This document shows, piece after piece, positions 25,960-35,644 of a DNA stretch of 64,000 bases (its first letter is position 1; each line of letters begins with the position of its first letter). The notes beneath the pieces were generated by a model, which was not told the origin of the DNA, did no database searches, and saw only the letters and a list, made by a program, of their open reading frames with translations. The DNA comes from Paenibacillus sp. USDA918EY (lineage in GTDB: Bacteria > Bacillota > Bacilli > Paenibacillales > Paenibacillaceae). The position numbers and the translations under genes were made by a program. The stretch is taken from assembly GCF_009870825.1 (NCBI RefSeq), contig NZ_WTWY01000007.1:186001-250000 (forward strand). Reading direction: 5' to 3'.

Positions 25960-26314
25960 TGCCTACTCACACCCATCCTTTTTATCTTATTTTGGCATAA
26001 GTATTCCGGGTTTGCATTAAGATGGATCAAAACTTGCCTTTACTTGTGGCATGGTTCTTTGTATTGCCTGCAGCGGCAAGGTTTAGGGTTATTTTTTGTG
26101 GACGGCTCTTTACTTTTCTCCTTTAAAGTTGAAAATAATTCCTGCAAGTCCCCTTCGAATAGTAAAGCCCGTCATACGTGTGTTATACTAACCTTTTGAA
26201 TCCGTTGCAGATCAATTTAGGCATAAAAAGTTAGAAAATGGCTTATAAATGGATATTCTTATTAAGAGACGATGCTTTTGGCAACATTTATTGCACCTAG
26301 GGGGAAGTAGCAGC
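25960..26314. other. Divergent intergenic region
   Basis: About 355 bases between the racemase and the divergent transporter gene. No gene is supported. It should hold both promoters; a TTATACT box near 26180 is the clearest -10 candidate for the transporter. Confidence 0.35.
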
Positions 26315-27805
26315 ATGACTGATTCAAACAAACAAAAAATTGTTGAGAGTGTTCCGCAACGGGGATTTTTTGGACATCCCAAAGGATTGTTTACTCTGTT
26401 CTTCACGGAATTCTGGGAACGCTTTTCCTACTATGGAATGAAGGCGATTCTGGTTTATTATATGTATTACGAATTGAGTCGAGGCGGACTCGGCATGGAG
26501 GAGAGCACGGCTCTCGCCATTATGTCCATCTATGGTTCACTTGTCTATATGTCCGGGGTTATTGGCGGTTGGTTGGCGGATCGGATATTTGGAGCGTCCA
26601 AAGCTGTATTCTACGGCGGCATATTCATCATGCTGGGGCATATCGCCTTGGCCATCCCGGGAAGCATATTCTTATTTTTTGTTTCCATGGTTCTGATCGT
26701 GTTGGGCACGGGCTTGCTAAAGCCCAATGTATCCAGCGTAGTAGGAGAACTTTACAGCGAACATGACCAGCGCAGGGATGCAGGATTCAGCTTATTCTAC
26801 ATGGCCATCAACCTGGGGTCATTTATCGCTCCCCTCATTGTAGGAACCACCGGCCTGAATTACAATTTCCACCTGGGCTTCGGCATCGCAGCCGTAGGTA
26901 TGTTTCTGGGATTAATCATCTTTACCTGTACCAGAAAAAACCTCGGCCTTGCAGGCACCTTCGTGCCGAGTCCGTTATCACCGGCGGAACGAAAAAAGGT
27001 GTTCCTTATCATCGGTATCGGCGCAGTGCTTCTCGCAGTTGTCGTTGCAATTACCATACCGTTAGGTCTGTTAACGTTTGATTCGCTGATCGTGACCGTA
27101 GGCATTCTTGGAATGCTGATTCCAACCATATATTTTATTGTCATGTTCCGCAGTCCGCGAACCACAAGCGTTGAACGCTCCAGACTTATGGCTTATATTC
27201 CGCTGTTCATTGCAGCGGTTATGTTCTGGGCTATACAAGAACAAGGGTCGACCATCCTTGCCAATTATGCGGATAAACGGACGCAACTGGATTTTGCCGG
27301 AATTCATATTTCGCCGGCCTGGTTTCAGTCTTTAAATCCATTGTTTATTATCACCTTTGCCCCTGTATTTGCTTGGGTTTGGATGAAGCTTGACAAACGG
27401 CAGCCTACGATTCCGAAGAAATTCGCCATGGGCTTATTGTTTGCCGGATTGTCCTTCCTTGTCATCCTCTTACCGGCTTACGTTGGCGGCGAGGACTCCT
27501 TGGTTAATCCTTTGTGGCTCGTTCTTAGCTATTTCATCGTTGTGCTGGGAGAACTATGTTTATCTCCTGTAGGACTGTCGGCTACGACAAAATTGGCGCC
27601 CTCCGCTTTCTCAGCCCAAACCATGAGCTTATGGTTCTTATCCAATGCGGCTGCCCAAGCGATTAATGCGCAGATTGTTAAATTCTATTCACCTGCCACA
27701 GAGATGGCATACTTTGGCGTCATTGGAGGAGTGGCCATCCTCCTCAGTATTGTGCTTTTCTCGTTCTCCTCAAAAATCCAGGGGTATATGAAAGGGATAC
27801 AGTAA
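26315..27805 (+). CDS. dtpT: POT-family peptide:H+ symporter
   Basis: Imports di- and tripeptides with protons. The 496-residue protein has about 14 membrane helices and both POT signatures: FFTEFWERFSYYGMKAILVYYM (ExxERFxYY) near residue 30 and FYMAINLGSFIAP near 160. The late GELCLSPVGLSATTKLAP segment is also typical. The ATG at 26315 has AGGGGGAAG upstream; the longer frame from 26249 lacks a ribosome site. A terminator follows at 27871. Confidence 0.94.
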   Translation: MTDSNKQKIVESVPQRGFFGHPKGLFTLFFTEFWERFSYYGMKAILVYYMYYELSRGGLGMEESTALAIMSIYGSLVYMSGVIGGWLADRIFGASKAVFYGGIFIMLGHIALAIPGSIFLFFVSMVLIVLGTGLLKPNVSSVVGELYSEHDQRRDAGFSLFYMAINLGSFIAPLIVGTTGLNYNFHLGFGIAAVGMFLGLIIFTCTRKNLGLAGTFVPSPLSPAERKKVFLIIGIGAVLLAVVVAITIPLGLLTFDSLIVTVGILGMLIPTIYFIVMFRSPRTTSVERSRLMAYIPLFIAAVMFWAIQEQGSTILANYADKRTQLDFAGIHISPAWFQSLNPLFIITFAPVFAWVWMKLDKRQPTIPKKFAMGLLFAGLSFLVILLPAYVGGEDSLVNPLWLVLSYFIVVLGELCLSPVGLSATTKLAPSAFSAQTMSLWFLSNAAAQAINAQIVKFYSPATEMAYFGVIGGVAILLSIVLFSFSSKIQGYMKGIQ

Positions 27806-27870
27806 AAGAATGCTGTCCAGATTACTGCGCGTTATCTACCCAAAACGAGCCCCGCAGCCGGACTAATATA

Positions 27871-27905
27871 CAAAGCGGCGATTCTCTATGAGAATCGCCG
27901 CTTTG
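27871..27905 (+). terminator. Rho-independent terminator
   Basis: CAAAGCGGCGATTCTC pairs with GAGAATCGCCGCTTTG around a short loop. It closes the peptide transporter gene. Confidence 0.75.
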
Positions 27906-28048
27906 TGCTAGATTAAAAAAATTCAGGATAATTGATTGCTGAAGATATGGCTAACCAAGTCGTTTCATTAAACCTCCAGCGTCATTCTTCCCGCCAGTTC
28001 CTCGGCTTCGGCGATATTGCCCGTTTTGTTCAGGCTATTTGCCTCATA

Positions 28049-28373
28049 CTAAACTCTTTGAGAAGATTCAAGCGACTCTGACTGCCGGCCCCGATAATCA
28101 ATTAACAGCTGCAGCATTTTTCCCACCGTCCCGCCTTGATGGGGAACATGGATCGAAACGGTCAAATTTGTATCGTTCAAATGCTGAAATGAAACAAAAT
28201 CAAAATTCAAAATCCCGAGATTCGGACACTGCAGCGCTTTTGGAGCATCGATGGCATCGAGAATCTCATGGGAGTCCCAAAATTCCCGAAACTCGCTGCT
28301 GGCTTGACACAACGCCTCGAATTGACCAGACCACCAGGGGTCGTCAACGTGCCGCGCATCCGCTGCAAGGCTC
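28049..28373 (-). pseudogene. MmyB-like regulator, C-terminal remnant
   Basis: The minus frame encodes ADARHVDDPWW, ALCQASSEFREFWDSHEI, LQCPNLGILNFDFVSFQHL and NLTVSIHVP, the ligand-binding domain that follows an XRE helix-turn-helix in MmyB-type regulators. The N-terminal half is absent: homology starts right beside the end of the gene at 28374. A near-intact relative lies at 54177-54995. A short frame just after it (ending GRMTLEV near 27975) may be another gene tail. Confidence 0.65.
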
Positions 28374-29336
28374 TTATGGATTTTTAACTTGGTTAAGCTC
28401 GGTCACTTCAATATCCTTTTTACTGAATTCATAGGCTACTGTAACATTCTTGATAATTTCCGTATCCTGATAGGCAAGGGAACCCTCAAACTCAAACGTA
28501 TCATTGTCCTTCCACTCTATGTTATTTGCAAAACTATAATTTTCATGATCGGAACGGATCCATGTATCTAAACGGTTTTGCGCACCAAATTTGACTCTTG
28601 CCGATTCAACTAATTCCGGGCTGACTCTACCTTTTTCAACATTTATAATTTCAATGAATTCGCTTTTATTCGAACAGGTGACTACAGCGACCAGCTTTCG
28701 ATCCGGCGAAGGGATAAGTTCTTTAATGTACATGGATGGTTCTGAAAAACTTAGATACACTTTAAGCACGTTGTCTTTTATTCTCCATAACACATTTTGG
28801 CTCCCGTAATCCGAATAATGGTTAAACAACGTAAATATCATGCTGCCGTCTGACAATTTATAGATATAGGGGCTTTGATAACTTTTCGAAAGAACATCGA
28901 CGGCGAAGGCAGCCGCATCAGCGATTTTTTGATTATCATTTGCTGCTAACGGCTTCAGCTCGTTTAACGCTTTTATTCTTAATTTGGGATCATTAAAGCA
29001 TTCTACCAGCCTATTAATCGCAATATACACATGCTCGTCATTATCGCTTTTTAGAGCTCGCAGAAATTTTTCCGCATCGTACTCCTCAGCAGGCTCTAAC
29101 TTCATGTCTTCCGCCGTTAAATATCGAATGTACAGCTCCTTACTTTGATGTTTATAATATTCCGTGGCTAATAAAACCGTAGAGGTAGAACTATACAAAA
29201 CAAGACATGCAACCAAGGCGGTAATCCACTTTTTCGAAAATCCTCTTTTTCCCTTCGCTTTTTCATAGTTCCCGGCTGCCTCAATTAAATGATCATCAAT
29301 GGATCCGATCTCCCTAAACAACTCTTCTCTTTTCAC
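28374..29336 (-). CDS. Sigma-factor-linked membrane protein, putative anti-sigma factor
   Basis: A 320-residue protein with a short cytosolic N-terminus (KREELFREIGSIDDHLIEAAGNYEKAK), one membrane helix (WITALVACLVLYSSTSTVLLA) and a large outer domain. The outer part has a HEAT-like helical section (YIAINRLVECFNDPKLRIKALNELKPLA) and a beta-rich end. Its start overlaps the ECF sigma gene by four bases, so the two are translationally coupled. That arrangement and topology are typical of anti-sigma factors, though no classical zinc anti-sigma motif is present. Confidence 0.7.
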   Translation of the reverse strand: MKREELFREIGSIDDHLIEAAGNYEKAKGKRGFSKKWITALVACLVLYSSTSTVLLATEYYKHQSKELYIRYLTAEDMKLEPAEEYDAEKFLRALKSDNDEHVYIAINRLVECFNDPKLRIKALNELKPLAANDNQKIADAAAFAVDVLSKSYQSPYIYKLSDGSMIFTLFNHYSDYGSQNVLWRIKDNVLKVYLSFSEPSMYIKELIPSPDRKLVAVVTCSNKSEFIEIINVEKGRVSPELVESARVKFGAQNRLDTWIRSDHENYSFANNIEWKDNDTFEFEGSLAYQDTEIIKNVTVAYEFSKKDIEVTELNQVKNP

Positions 29337-29890
29337 AGGTAACCCCCCTCTTTGTCCAGATAAGCTCTCAGTTTTTTTCTTGTCCTAAATAAAATGGACT
29401 TCACTTTACTGCTGCTCATATTAAACCGCATGGCAAGGTCCTCGATGGAATCGGAGTACCAATACCTCCGAATAAATATATTTCTTGCACGTACTTCGGT
29501 GCCATATAAAAATTGACTTATCGAATTTGCCAGTTCACCCGCTTCATACTCTTTCTCTACAGTACGGGGGGAAGCCAAACATCCCTCCAATTCGGTCAGC
29601 ATGACTTCAAATTCACGATTACGCTTTTTCGCTGTATTATAGCCATGTTTATCAAGCGCGATGTTGCGTGTAAGCCTCCCTAGAAATACAGGGAACTTCC
29701 TGGGCAGATGAGGCGGTATGGCGTCCCAGGCCGCTAAGTAGGTATCGTTCTCACATTCTTCAACATCGGAATCATTGGAAAGTATGTTCCTTGCAATCAC
29801 TCTGCAGTATGCTCCGTATTTATTCTTAGTCTCTACGATGGCACGTTGTGAGCGTTGTAAGAATAAGTGGACTATTTCTTGATCCTCCAT
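29333..29890 (-). CDS. ECF-type RNA polymerase sigma factor
   Basis: A 185-residue extracytoplasmic-function sigma factor: region 2 (NKYGAYCRVIARNILSNDSDVEECENDTYLAAWDAIP) and region 4 (RARNIFIRRYWYSDSIEDLAMRFNMSSSKVKSILFRTRKKLR). The ATG at 29890 follows GAGGAGAAG; the frame extends seven codons further but that start lies in the ribosome site. It is coupled to the membrane protein at 28374, its likely regulator. The target promoters are unknown. Confidence 0.92.
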   Translation of the reverse strand: MEDQEIVHLFLQRSQRAIVETKNKYGAYCRVIARNILSNDSDVEECENDTYLAAWDAIPPHLPRKFPVFLGRLTRNIALDKHGYNTAKKRNREFEVMLTELEGCLASPRTVEKEYEAGELANSISQFLYGTEVRARNIFIRRYWYSDSIEDLAMRFNMSSSKVKSILFRTRKKLRAYLDKEGGYL

Positions 29891-30320
29891 CCGGTCTTCT
29901 CCTCTTTTCAATCTTAACCCCTCTGATCTATATAGTAGAAATTTCGCAAAATGCGTTGCATTTCCGGGACAAAAAAATTTAAAATGGTTATCCGATGAAA
30001 CGTCAACACATCAGTTAACGGTCTCTCTATAGGAATGGCCGCCGATTACCAATAGCTAATCGATTCAAAATAAACAGCCCGTGCCATTCTTTGTGGAAAG
30101 ACAGATTGTATTGGGTGTGATGATTAAAATTTGGCTAAGCGCAAGCACAATATATGAATAGCCCCTTTTCTTAAAGTCGAAAAGAGGCTGTAATACATCC
30201 GGTCGAATTATGGATGCGATTGTAAAAATCACCGGCAATAACCCTGCCATAATTATTTCTTACTGATTTTCACTGTAAATCCTTAACGATTAAAATTTAT
30301 GCGGGGTGAAACCCCCATTA
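29891..30320. other. Gene-free interval before repeat D
   Basis: About 430 bases. A small palindrome AAATGC-GTT-GCATTT near 29949 lies upstream of the sigma gene and may be regulatory. A hydrophobic 61-codon minus frame at 30065-30250 has no ribosome site or recognisable domain and is not called. Confidence 0.35.
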
Positions 30321-30335
30321 CTTATGATACGGTTC
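30321..30335 (-). repeat. att-like direct repeat D
   Basis: Exact consensus core GAACCGTATCATAAG on the minus strand, followed by TAATGGGGGTTTCACC. The inverted-repeat flanks are poorly kept. It lies 24 bases beyond the stop of the WYL regulator. Confidence 0.7.
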
Positions 30336-30358
30336 AGCGCCAAATCGGAATCAGGAGG

Positions 30359-31330
30359 CTAGTTTGGGACATTATACTCTTCGAGAGCACGGACCAACTT
30401 CCTTCTTACAGCTTCTCTTAATTCTTCCGGCTGGAGCACGACCGCTTCTGTGCCGAACGAAAAGAAATATTCAGCAAAGAATCGTATTTCCGAGGGGAAG
30501 ATCCCCATCTCCAGTATGCCTGTGCCGTCATCGGAACTATGCACTTCTCCCCAAGGGAAAATCCAGCTCTTATCGCGGAATAACTCAATTCCTTTTGCCG
30601 TTAGTTTCACTTTGACATCTACGCTTTCTTGTTTGCTGTAGAAATGAAGTCCCCAGTTCGTTAAATCCACCTCTGAAACATCCACTGTAGACGATAACGC
30701 TTCAGAATCCGCCAAAACGGCCGACTCTATCCGATCTACCCGGAATAATCGGAAGGCTTTTCGCAAATAACAGTAAGCTGGGCAAAACCAATATCCCTCA
30801 TGGGCATATATACCGATGGGCTGAATCGTTCTTTCGTTGGTCTCATCCTTTCGAGTTCCATAATAGATGGTTACGGGCAACTTTTGAATGGACGCTTGGA
30901 GCAATATCTCAAGGTAGCCAGCCCGTTCCGGGCGCGTATGCGTAAAGAAGTCAATTCGGTGTCGCATCTCGTCGATCTGACTTTTCACATCATCCGATAA
31001 GTACCTGTAAAATTTTCGACGTGCGGATTCTGCAGATGCCTCGAAGGGCAGCGAACTGAAGTGTCGAAGAGCATGGGAAGCAAAAAATATGGAGAAGGCC
31101 TCATTTTCCGTAAATGAAATCGGTGGAAGGGTGCGCTCCGTAAGTACCTGGTATCCGCCTCCTGCACCAACTTGAGAGTATAAAGGCACCCCCATTCCGC
31201 TCAGCTCCTGCAAATCGCGCAGCATAGTCCGGGTAGACACACCAAATTCTTCAGCAAGCTCTTTGACGGTGAATTTCCGCTTCCGATTGACTGTCATCAT
31301 CAATTCAATCAGTCGCTTCGATTTTCCCAT
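30359..31330 (-). CDS. WYL-domain transcriptional regulator (YafY type)
   Basis: A 323-residue regulator: HTH_11 winged helix at about residues 5-60 (RKRKFTVKELAEEFGVSTRTMLRDLQEL), a middle WYL domain (IYYGTRKDETNERTIQPIGIYAHEGYWFCPAYCYLRKAFRLFRVDRIES) and a C-terminal WCX region. Such proteins bind ligands or nucleic acids through the WYL domain. It is divergent from the alpha/beta hydrolase at 31459, its probable target, and its 3' end faces att-like repeat D. Confidence 0.9.
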   Translation of the reverse strand: MGKSKRLIELMMTVNRKRKFTVKELAEEFGVSTRTMLRDLQELSGMGVPLYSQVGAGGGYQVLTERTLPPISFTENEAFSIFFASHALRHFSSLPFEASAESARRKFYRYLSDDVKSQIDEMRHRIDFFTHTRPERAGYLEILLQASIQKLPVTIYYGTRKDETNERTIQPIGIYAHEGYWFCPAYCYLRKAFRLFRVDRIESAVLADSEALSSTVDVSEVDLTNWGLHFYSKQESVDVKVKLTAKGIELFRDKSWIFPWGEVHSSDDGTGILEMGIFPSEIRFFAEYFFSFGTEAVVLQPEELREAVRRKLVRALEEYNVPN

Positions 31331-31458
31331 TTAAATTCACCCCCAAAAAAATATAGTGACAAGTTCTGTCACATTTATATTATACACTATAAACAAGCCG
31401 GATCGCTTGAAGAGATTACGGTAGAAATCGAATTAAAAAAGGAAAAGGAGAACATCTT

Positions 31459-32352
31459 ATGTCTAGAGAACAACGTAAAATTCTGGATAAAATGCTGCGG
31501 AGTCCCAAGCCCGGCAAGCCGCAAACCGTCGAGGAGATGCGCGCGAACTTCGCTGCCATGATGGCAACGATGAAAGTACCTGCGGGCGTGCGAACCACGC
31601 CGACGACCCTCGGCAATCGACCCGGTGTGAGCGTTGAACCCGCACAGGATACCCGCCCAGGAATCATTCTCTATTTCCATGGCGGCTCGTATATTATGGG
31701 TTCCCCCTACACGGCCATGTCCCTTACCGCGAACCTGGTCGACAGGACCCGTATCCGGTCCGTCTCACTCGATTATCGCCTGGCCCCGGAACATCCGTTC
31801 CCTGCGGCTCTAGAGGATGCTCTCGCAGCCTACCGTGAGCTTCTGGACAACGGAGCCCAGGCGGCGTCTATTGCGTTTGCTGGCGACTCTGCCGGTGGCG
31901 GTATCGCTGTCTCGACTTGCCTGATGGCACGGGACGCAGGTCTGCCGATGCCAGCAGCGGTAGTGGCGTTCTCGCCGGGGCTCGATAAGACGCACTCCGG
32001 GGCAAGTATGGACAGCAAAACGGGGATCGATCCGTTCTTCACCCGTGAGGGCTTTGCAATAACGGACGAGATGTACCTCGCTGGGCAGGATCCGAATCAT
32101 GAACTCGTGAGCCCAGCCAGGTTCGCCGATCTTACCGGATTCCCGCCGATCCTGCTGCAGGTCGGAACCAACGAGCTGCTCCTTGACGACTCCACGCAGT
32201 TGGCCGACCGTGCACGGGCGGCAGGCGTGGATGTCATCCTTGACGTTACCGCCGACGTCCCGCATGTTTTCCAGGCGTTCACAGGAATTCTCGATGAAGC
32301 CGATCAAGCCCTGGACCGTGCTGCGCTCTTCATCACACAGCATCTCAGATGA
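31459..32352 (+). CDS. Alpha/beta hydrolase of the hormone-sensitive lipase family
   Basis: A 297-residue esterase with the HSL oxyanion motif YFHGGSY, nucleophile elbow GDSAGGG (Ser144), acid in LLDDS and catalytic His269 in VPHVF. No signal peptide, so cytosolic. AAAAGGAG lies before the ATG. Codons are visibly more GC-rich than in neighbouring genes, suggesting separate transfer. It is divergent from a WYL regulator and closed by the terminator at 32403. The substrate is probably a short acyl ester. Confidence 0.92.
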   Translation: MSREQRKILDKMLRSPKPGKPQTVEEMRANFAAMMATMKVPAGVRTTPTTLGNRPGVSVEPAQDTRPGIILYFHGGSYIMGSPYTAMSLTANLVDRTRIRSVSLDYRLAPEHPFPAALEDALAAYRELLDNGAQAASIAFAGDSAGGGIAVSTCLMARDAGLPMPAAVVAFSPGLDKTHSGASMDSKTGIDPFFTREGFAITDEMYLAGQDPNHELVSPARFADLTGFPPILLQVGTNELLLDDSTQLADRARAAGVDVILDVTADVPHVFQAFTGILDEADQALDRAALFITQHLR

Positions 32353-32402
32353 GCATTGGCTCGATAGTACAATCCTAACGAATAGGAGAGTTGAAAATGA
32401 AT

Positions 32403-32442
32403 AATAGGAGAGCCCTCTGAACATGAAGGCTCTCCTATTTAT
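32403..32442 (+). terminator. Rho-independent terminator
   Basis: AATAGGAGAGCC and GGCTCTCCTATT form a twelve-base stem followed by TATAG. Its right half belongs to a short repeat shared with 35562-35608. Confidence 0.75.
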
Positions 32443-32602
32443 AGTTATAACAATCGTTCTTCGTTTGTTCAGTGAGAAAAAGCGCTCACGGCAAGCAAAT
32501 CCCACGATAAATCCTCCCCCTCCCCCGCTTTCATTTAGCGGTGTGACATGCTAAAATTATTATGCATGTAGCGATTATGGAAAGATGCGGGTGATATGTC
32601 AA

Positions 32603-33232
32603 ATGAAATTTACCTATTACGAATCATTATCCATACATCTTGCAGTTGACCTCATTAATTCACTCTGTCCCGTCACGGGAATCGATAACTTGTCGACGCC
32701 TGATCAATTAAAGCAATTTCTCATCGACAGCGAAAAGCATGTGGATTTAAGCTTGGAGAAATATAGCGAGATTGATGGTGATGCCGTTATCGCCGTGTAC
32801 CGGGAGACCGTTCAATCATGGCCTGTTCGGTCGGAGGATGTTAAGTTCGTCCAATCGCTCAGGAAATCTCTGCGCACGGTGTTCGAGCTTGCCGCAGAAC
32901 AGAAGGCACAGGATGCAGCGGCGCTTTTGAATGAGCAATTGCGCATCAGCGGGGCGACGCCAAGAATAAGCTGGCTTCATGGACCTTACCATCTGCATTT
33001 TGAATCGAAGGAGGATGGGTGCGCTCATTGGCTGGCTACGACGACTACCATGGGGCTCACCTTTGTATTAATCGAGTTTGGAACAGAGAGATTCGGGATT
33101 TGTGCTTCTGCTTCCTGTCAGAAAGCCTTTATCGATACATCCAAAAACAAATCCAAGCTTTACTGTTCCGAGGCATGCGCTCATCGTGAAAGCGTGGCGG
33201 CCTTCCGCAAACGTCAACGCTCCAAGAGATGA
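32603..33232 (+). CDS. CGNR zinc-finger / ABATE-domain protein
   Basis: A 209-residue likely transcription factor. An N-terminal ABATE ligand-binding domain (SIHLAVDLINSLCP, AVYRETVQSWPVR, SLRTVFELAA) is followed by a C-terminal zinc finger FGICASASCQKAFIDTSKNKSKLYCSEACAHRESVAAFRKRQR with four cysteines. The family commonly reads CGNR where this protein has CAHR. The ATG at 32603 is preferred because family homology begins there. A hairpin terminator follows at 33301. The target is unknown; the esterase at 33503 is a candidate. Confidence 0.88.
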   Translation: MKFTYYESLSIHLAVDLINSLCPVTGIDNLSTPDQLKQFLIDSEKHVDLSLEKYSEIDGDAVIAVYRETVQSWPVRSEDVKFVQSLRKSLRTVFELAAEQKAQDAAALLNEQLRISGATPRISWLHGPYHLHFESKEDGCAHWLATTTTMGLTFVLIEFGTERFGICASASCQKAFIDTSKNKSKLYCSEACAHRESVAAFRKRQRSKR

Positions 33233-33300
33233 ACAAACGACTTGATTAAGTGTCTGCAACAGCTTGTTCTGATTTCTTGTTAAGAGCAGAACATAACTAA

Positions 33301-33345
33301 ACAAACAACCATTCCTGCGCTAGCATCATGGAATGGTTGTTTGTT
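33301..33345 (+). terminator. Rho-independent terminator
   Basis: AAACAACCATTCC and GGAATGGTTGTTT pair and are followed by GTTTTTATG. Confidence 0.85.
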
Positions 33346-33502
33346 TTTATGATGATGCAAACGAAAACGAGGCGTCACTGCAAGTTTTTTCGATAAACAC
33401 TTGTAACACCCAAAACACGATTGACATGTCACGATATTGTGGATAATATTGTAATATGCTAAATCGATTTATCATATTACACATGTAAAGGAGTTATCTG
33501 CT

Positions 33503-34984
33503 ATGAGAGACGAATCACTGATCGTACAGACATCTCTTGGCTCACTTCAAGGCATCCGAAAGAATGATGTCATTCAGTTTCGCGGTGTTCCTTATGCCGA
33601 CCCGCCAACCGGAGAGTTTCGCTTTGCCCCGGCACGTCCTGTCTCCGCTTGGACGGGAATTCGGGATGCAAGCGCTCATGGCCCCATTGCACCACAACCT
33701 CCTTCTTCACTACGTCGTATCAGCGGAGAATCTACTGAATTGCCGCAGGGGGAAGATTGTTTATCCCTTACGATTTCAACGCCTGCCACTGATAAAGAAA
33801 AACGGCCTGTAGTCGTTTGGCTTCATGGCGGACACTACATGACTGGCTCCGGGTCGCTAGACTGGTACGATGGGGCGAGGCTTTCCAAGGAAGGAAACAT
33901 CGTTACCGTAGGGGTTAATTACCGACTTGGCGCTTTTGGATTTTTGCATTATCCCGGGGTCAGCGACGGAAAAATGGGAATTTATGATATCGTAACTGCT
34001 TTAAAATGGGTTCAACATCATATTGAGTGTTTTGGCGGCGATCCCGATCAGGTCACTGTTATGGGGCAATCAGCAGGGGCGCATATCATTATGTGTTTAT
34101 TGGCAATGCCGGATGTCCAGGGTCTTTTTCAAAGAGCGATTCTACAGAGTCCCCCCGCAAGCCTCGCTCCTTTGTCAGAAGCCAAAGCGACTGAAAACGG
34201 AAAGCGGCTGCTGGATATGTTGAATATGGATCAAAATAATCCAGAAGAAATTATCGCCCAGTTGCGTTCCCTATCACCGATTCAAATCCTGCAAGCAACG
34301 GGAAAATTGGCTCAGGAAATCGCACGATTTGGTCAAATTGTTCTTCCTTTTATGCCTGTTTTCGACTCTCTCGCTGAAACCGAGCATTTTATTGGGGTGG
34401 CTGCAAAAGGTGCCGGCGAAGCGGGTATTGACCTCATTATTGGCACCAACAGGGAGGAAGCAAATGCCCTGCTTTTGAATGTACCTGATGTCGATCCGGC
34501 TTTAGTGAAAGAGCGTTTTTTGGCTGTGACCGGGAAAGAAGAAGCATTCGAGCAATACCGCCTACGTCGCCCCGGCAGCACACATATCGATCTGCTATCC
34601 GACTTGATTACCGATTACGCGATTCGGCTTCCCTCCCTGAAGTTAGCGGAAACAGCCCATAAAGCCGGTTCCCATGCTTGGGTTTATCAATTTGATTGGG
34701 CGCCGCATGAGTCTCCTTTTAAAGCCTGCCACGGCATAGAATTGCCTTTTACATTCGGAAATCTCGAAGCATGCAGCGATGCGCCAATGTTCCAGGGGGC
34801 TGATTTGGGGGTCGTTGCCGATCTATCAGCTGCTGTCCGCAGCGCTTGGATAGGGTTTATACGTGTGGGCAACCCTGACGTTTCCATCCCATGGCCATCT
34901 TATGAGCCGAAACAGAGACAAACCATGCGATATGCCTCTGTTATTGGTGCTGTAGGCGACCTGGCCGGGATCAATCGCTTCTAA
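33503..34984 (+). CDS. Type B carboxylesterase (para-nitrobenzyl esterase-like)
   Basis: A 493-residue esterase with the type B signatures EDCLSLTI near residue 84, the oxyanion WLHGGHY and nucleophile VMGQSAGAH (Ser190). The acid is in TNREEAN and the catalytic histidine in ACHGIELPF. It is typical length for PnbA-like enzymes and lacks a signal peptide. AAAGGAG precedes the ATG. It hydrolyses small esters; the natural substrate is unknown. It is followed closely by a DUF2269 membrane protein. Confidence 0.94.
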   Translation: MRDESLIVQTSLGSLQGIRKNDVIQFRGVPYADPPTGEFRFAPARPVSAWTGIRDASAHGPIAPQPPSSLRRISGESTELPQGEDCLSLTISTPATDKEKRPVVVWLHGGHYMTGSGSLDWYDGARLSKEGNIVTVGVNYRLGAFGFLHYPGVSDGKMGIYDIVTALKWVQHHIECFGGDPDQVTVMGQSAGAHIIMCLLAMPDVQGLFQRAILQSPPASLAPLSEAKATENGKRLLDMLNMDQNNPEEIIAQLRSLSPIQILQATGKLAQEIARFGQIVLPFMPVFDSLAETEHFIGVAAKGAGEAGIDLIIGTNREEANALLLNVPDVDPALVKERFLAVTGKEEAFEQYRLRRPGSTHIDLLSDLITDYAIRLPSLKLAETAHKAGSHAWVYQFDWAPHESPFKACHGIELPFTFGNLEACSDAPMFQGADLGVVADLSAAVRSAWIGFIRVGNPDVSIPWPSYEPKQRQTMRYASVIGAVGDLAGINRF

Positions 34985-35025
34985 AAAAAGGCGGGCAAAT
35001 TTTCGCAACGGGGATGGGATGTCCA

Positions 35026-35478
35026 ATGAATAAAATATATTCTCTACTAGTTTTCATTCATATTTTTAGTGCCATTTTAAGCGTAGGGCCGCTATTTCTC
35101 ATGAACTGGATATTAAGAAGCGCAAAGAACGTAAATGAATTGAAGTACGCACATCAAACAGTAAACAAGATCAGTGGAGTCGCTCATGTTAGTTTGTTGA
35201 TCTTATTGCCTACGGGTCTGCTGCTGGGCATGATTCATCCGTCGCTGTTTAAAATGATTTGGTACGACGCATCATTGGCACTATTCATTGTTTACGGGGT
35301 TTATTCACATCTTGTGGTTGATCGCAAATCGAAGGCTTTGTACGAAGATATCATGGCTTATACAGACCAACAGATCCCGCAGCAATATACTACCAAGTTC
35401 AGGGAACTGGTGTCGTATGAAAGGATTGGCAAAATGATTACCGTTGTCATTGTTTTTCTAATGGTATTAAAACCGTAA
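35026..35478 (+). CDS. DUF2269-like integral membrane protein
   Basis: A 150-residue protein with four membrane helices (LLVFIHIFSAILSVGPLFLMNWIL, VSLLILLPTGLLLGMI, ASLALFIVYGVYSHLVV, MITVVIVFLMVL), matching the DUF2269 pattern. Function unknown. The ATG at 35026 has GGGATG upstream; an in-frame ATG four codons earlier (35014) is possible. The stop codon lies only four bases before the degenerate att-like copy at 35482. Confidence 0.75.
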   Translation: MNKIYSLLVFIHIFSAILSVGPLFLMNWILRSAKNVNELKYAHQTVNKISGVAHVSLLILLPTGLLLGMIHPSLFKMIWYDASLALFIVYGVYSHLVVDRKSKALYEDIMAYTDQQIPQQYTTKFRELVSYERIGKMITVVIVFLMVLKP

Positions 35479-35481
35479 TCA

Positions 35482-35496
35482 TTTGCGATACGGCTA
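35482..35496 (-). repeat. Degenerate att-like repeat F
   Basis: Reads TAGCCGTATCGCAAA on the minus strand, a poor core, but the right flank GGGCTATCGGCGAAAAACC is one of the best preserved inverted-repeat arms of the array. It is therefore probably a decayed cassette border just after the DUF2269 gene. Confidence 0.45.
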
Positions 35497-35644
35497 AGAA
35501 TAATGGGCTATCGGCGAAAAACCGAAACGAAAAGAGCCAGCACGTTAAGAGGGGGGGCCATCAGAACATAAGGGCTCTCCCATTTATCGTTGTAATCATC
35601 GTTCTTGCCGGGCCGCTTGCTACCGGATGAGCGTGAGTCGAAAC

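Noticed and set aside
30065..30250. Hydrophobic 61-codon frame on the minus strand
   Set aside because: No ribosome site and no recognisable domain; could be a transporter scrap but not supportable.
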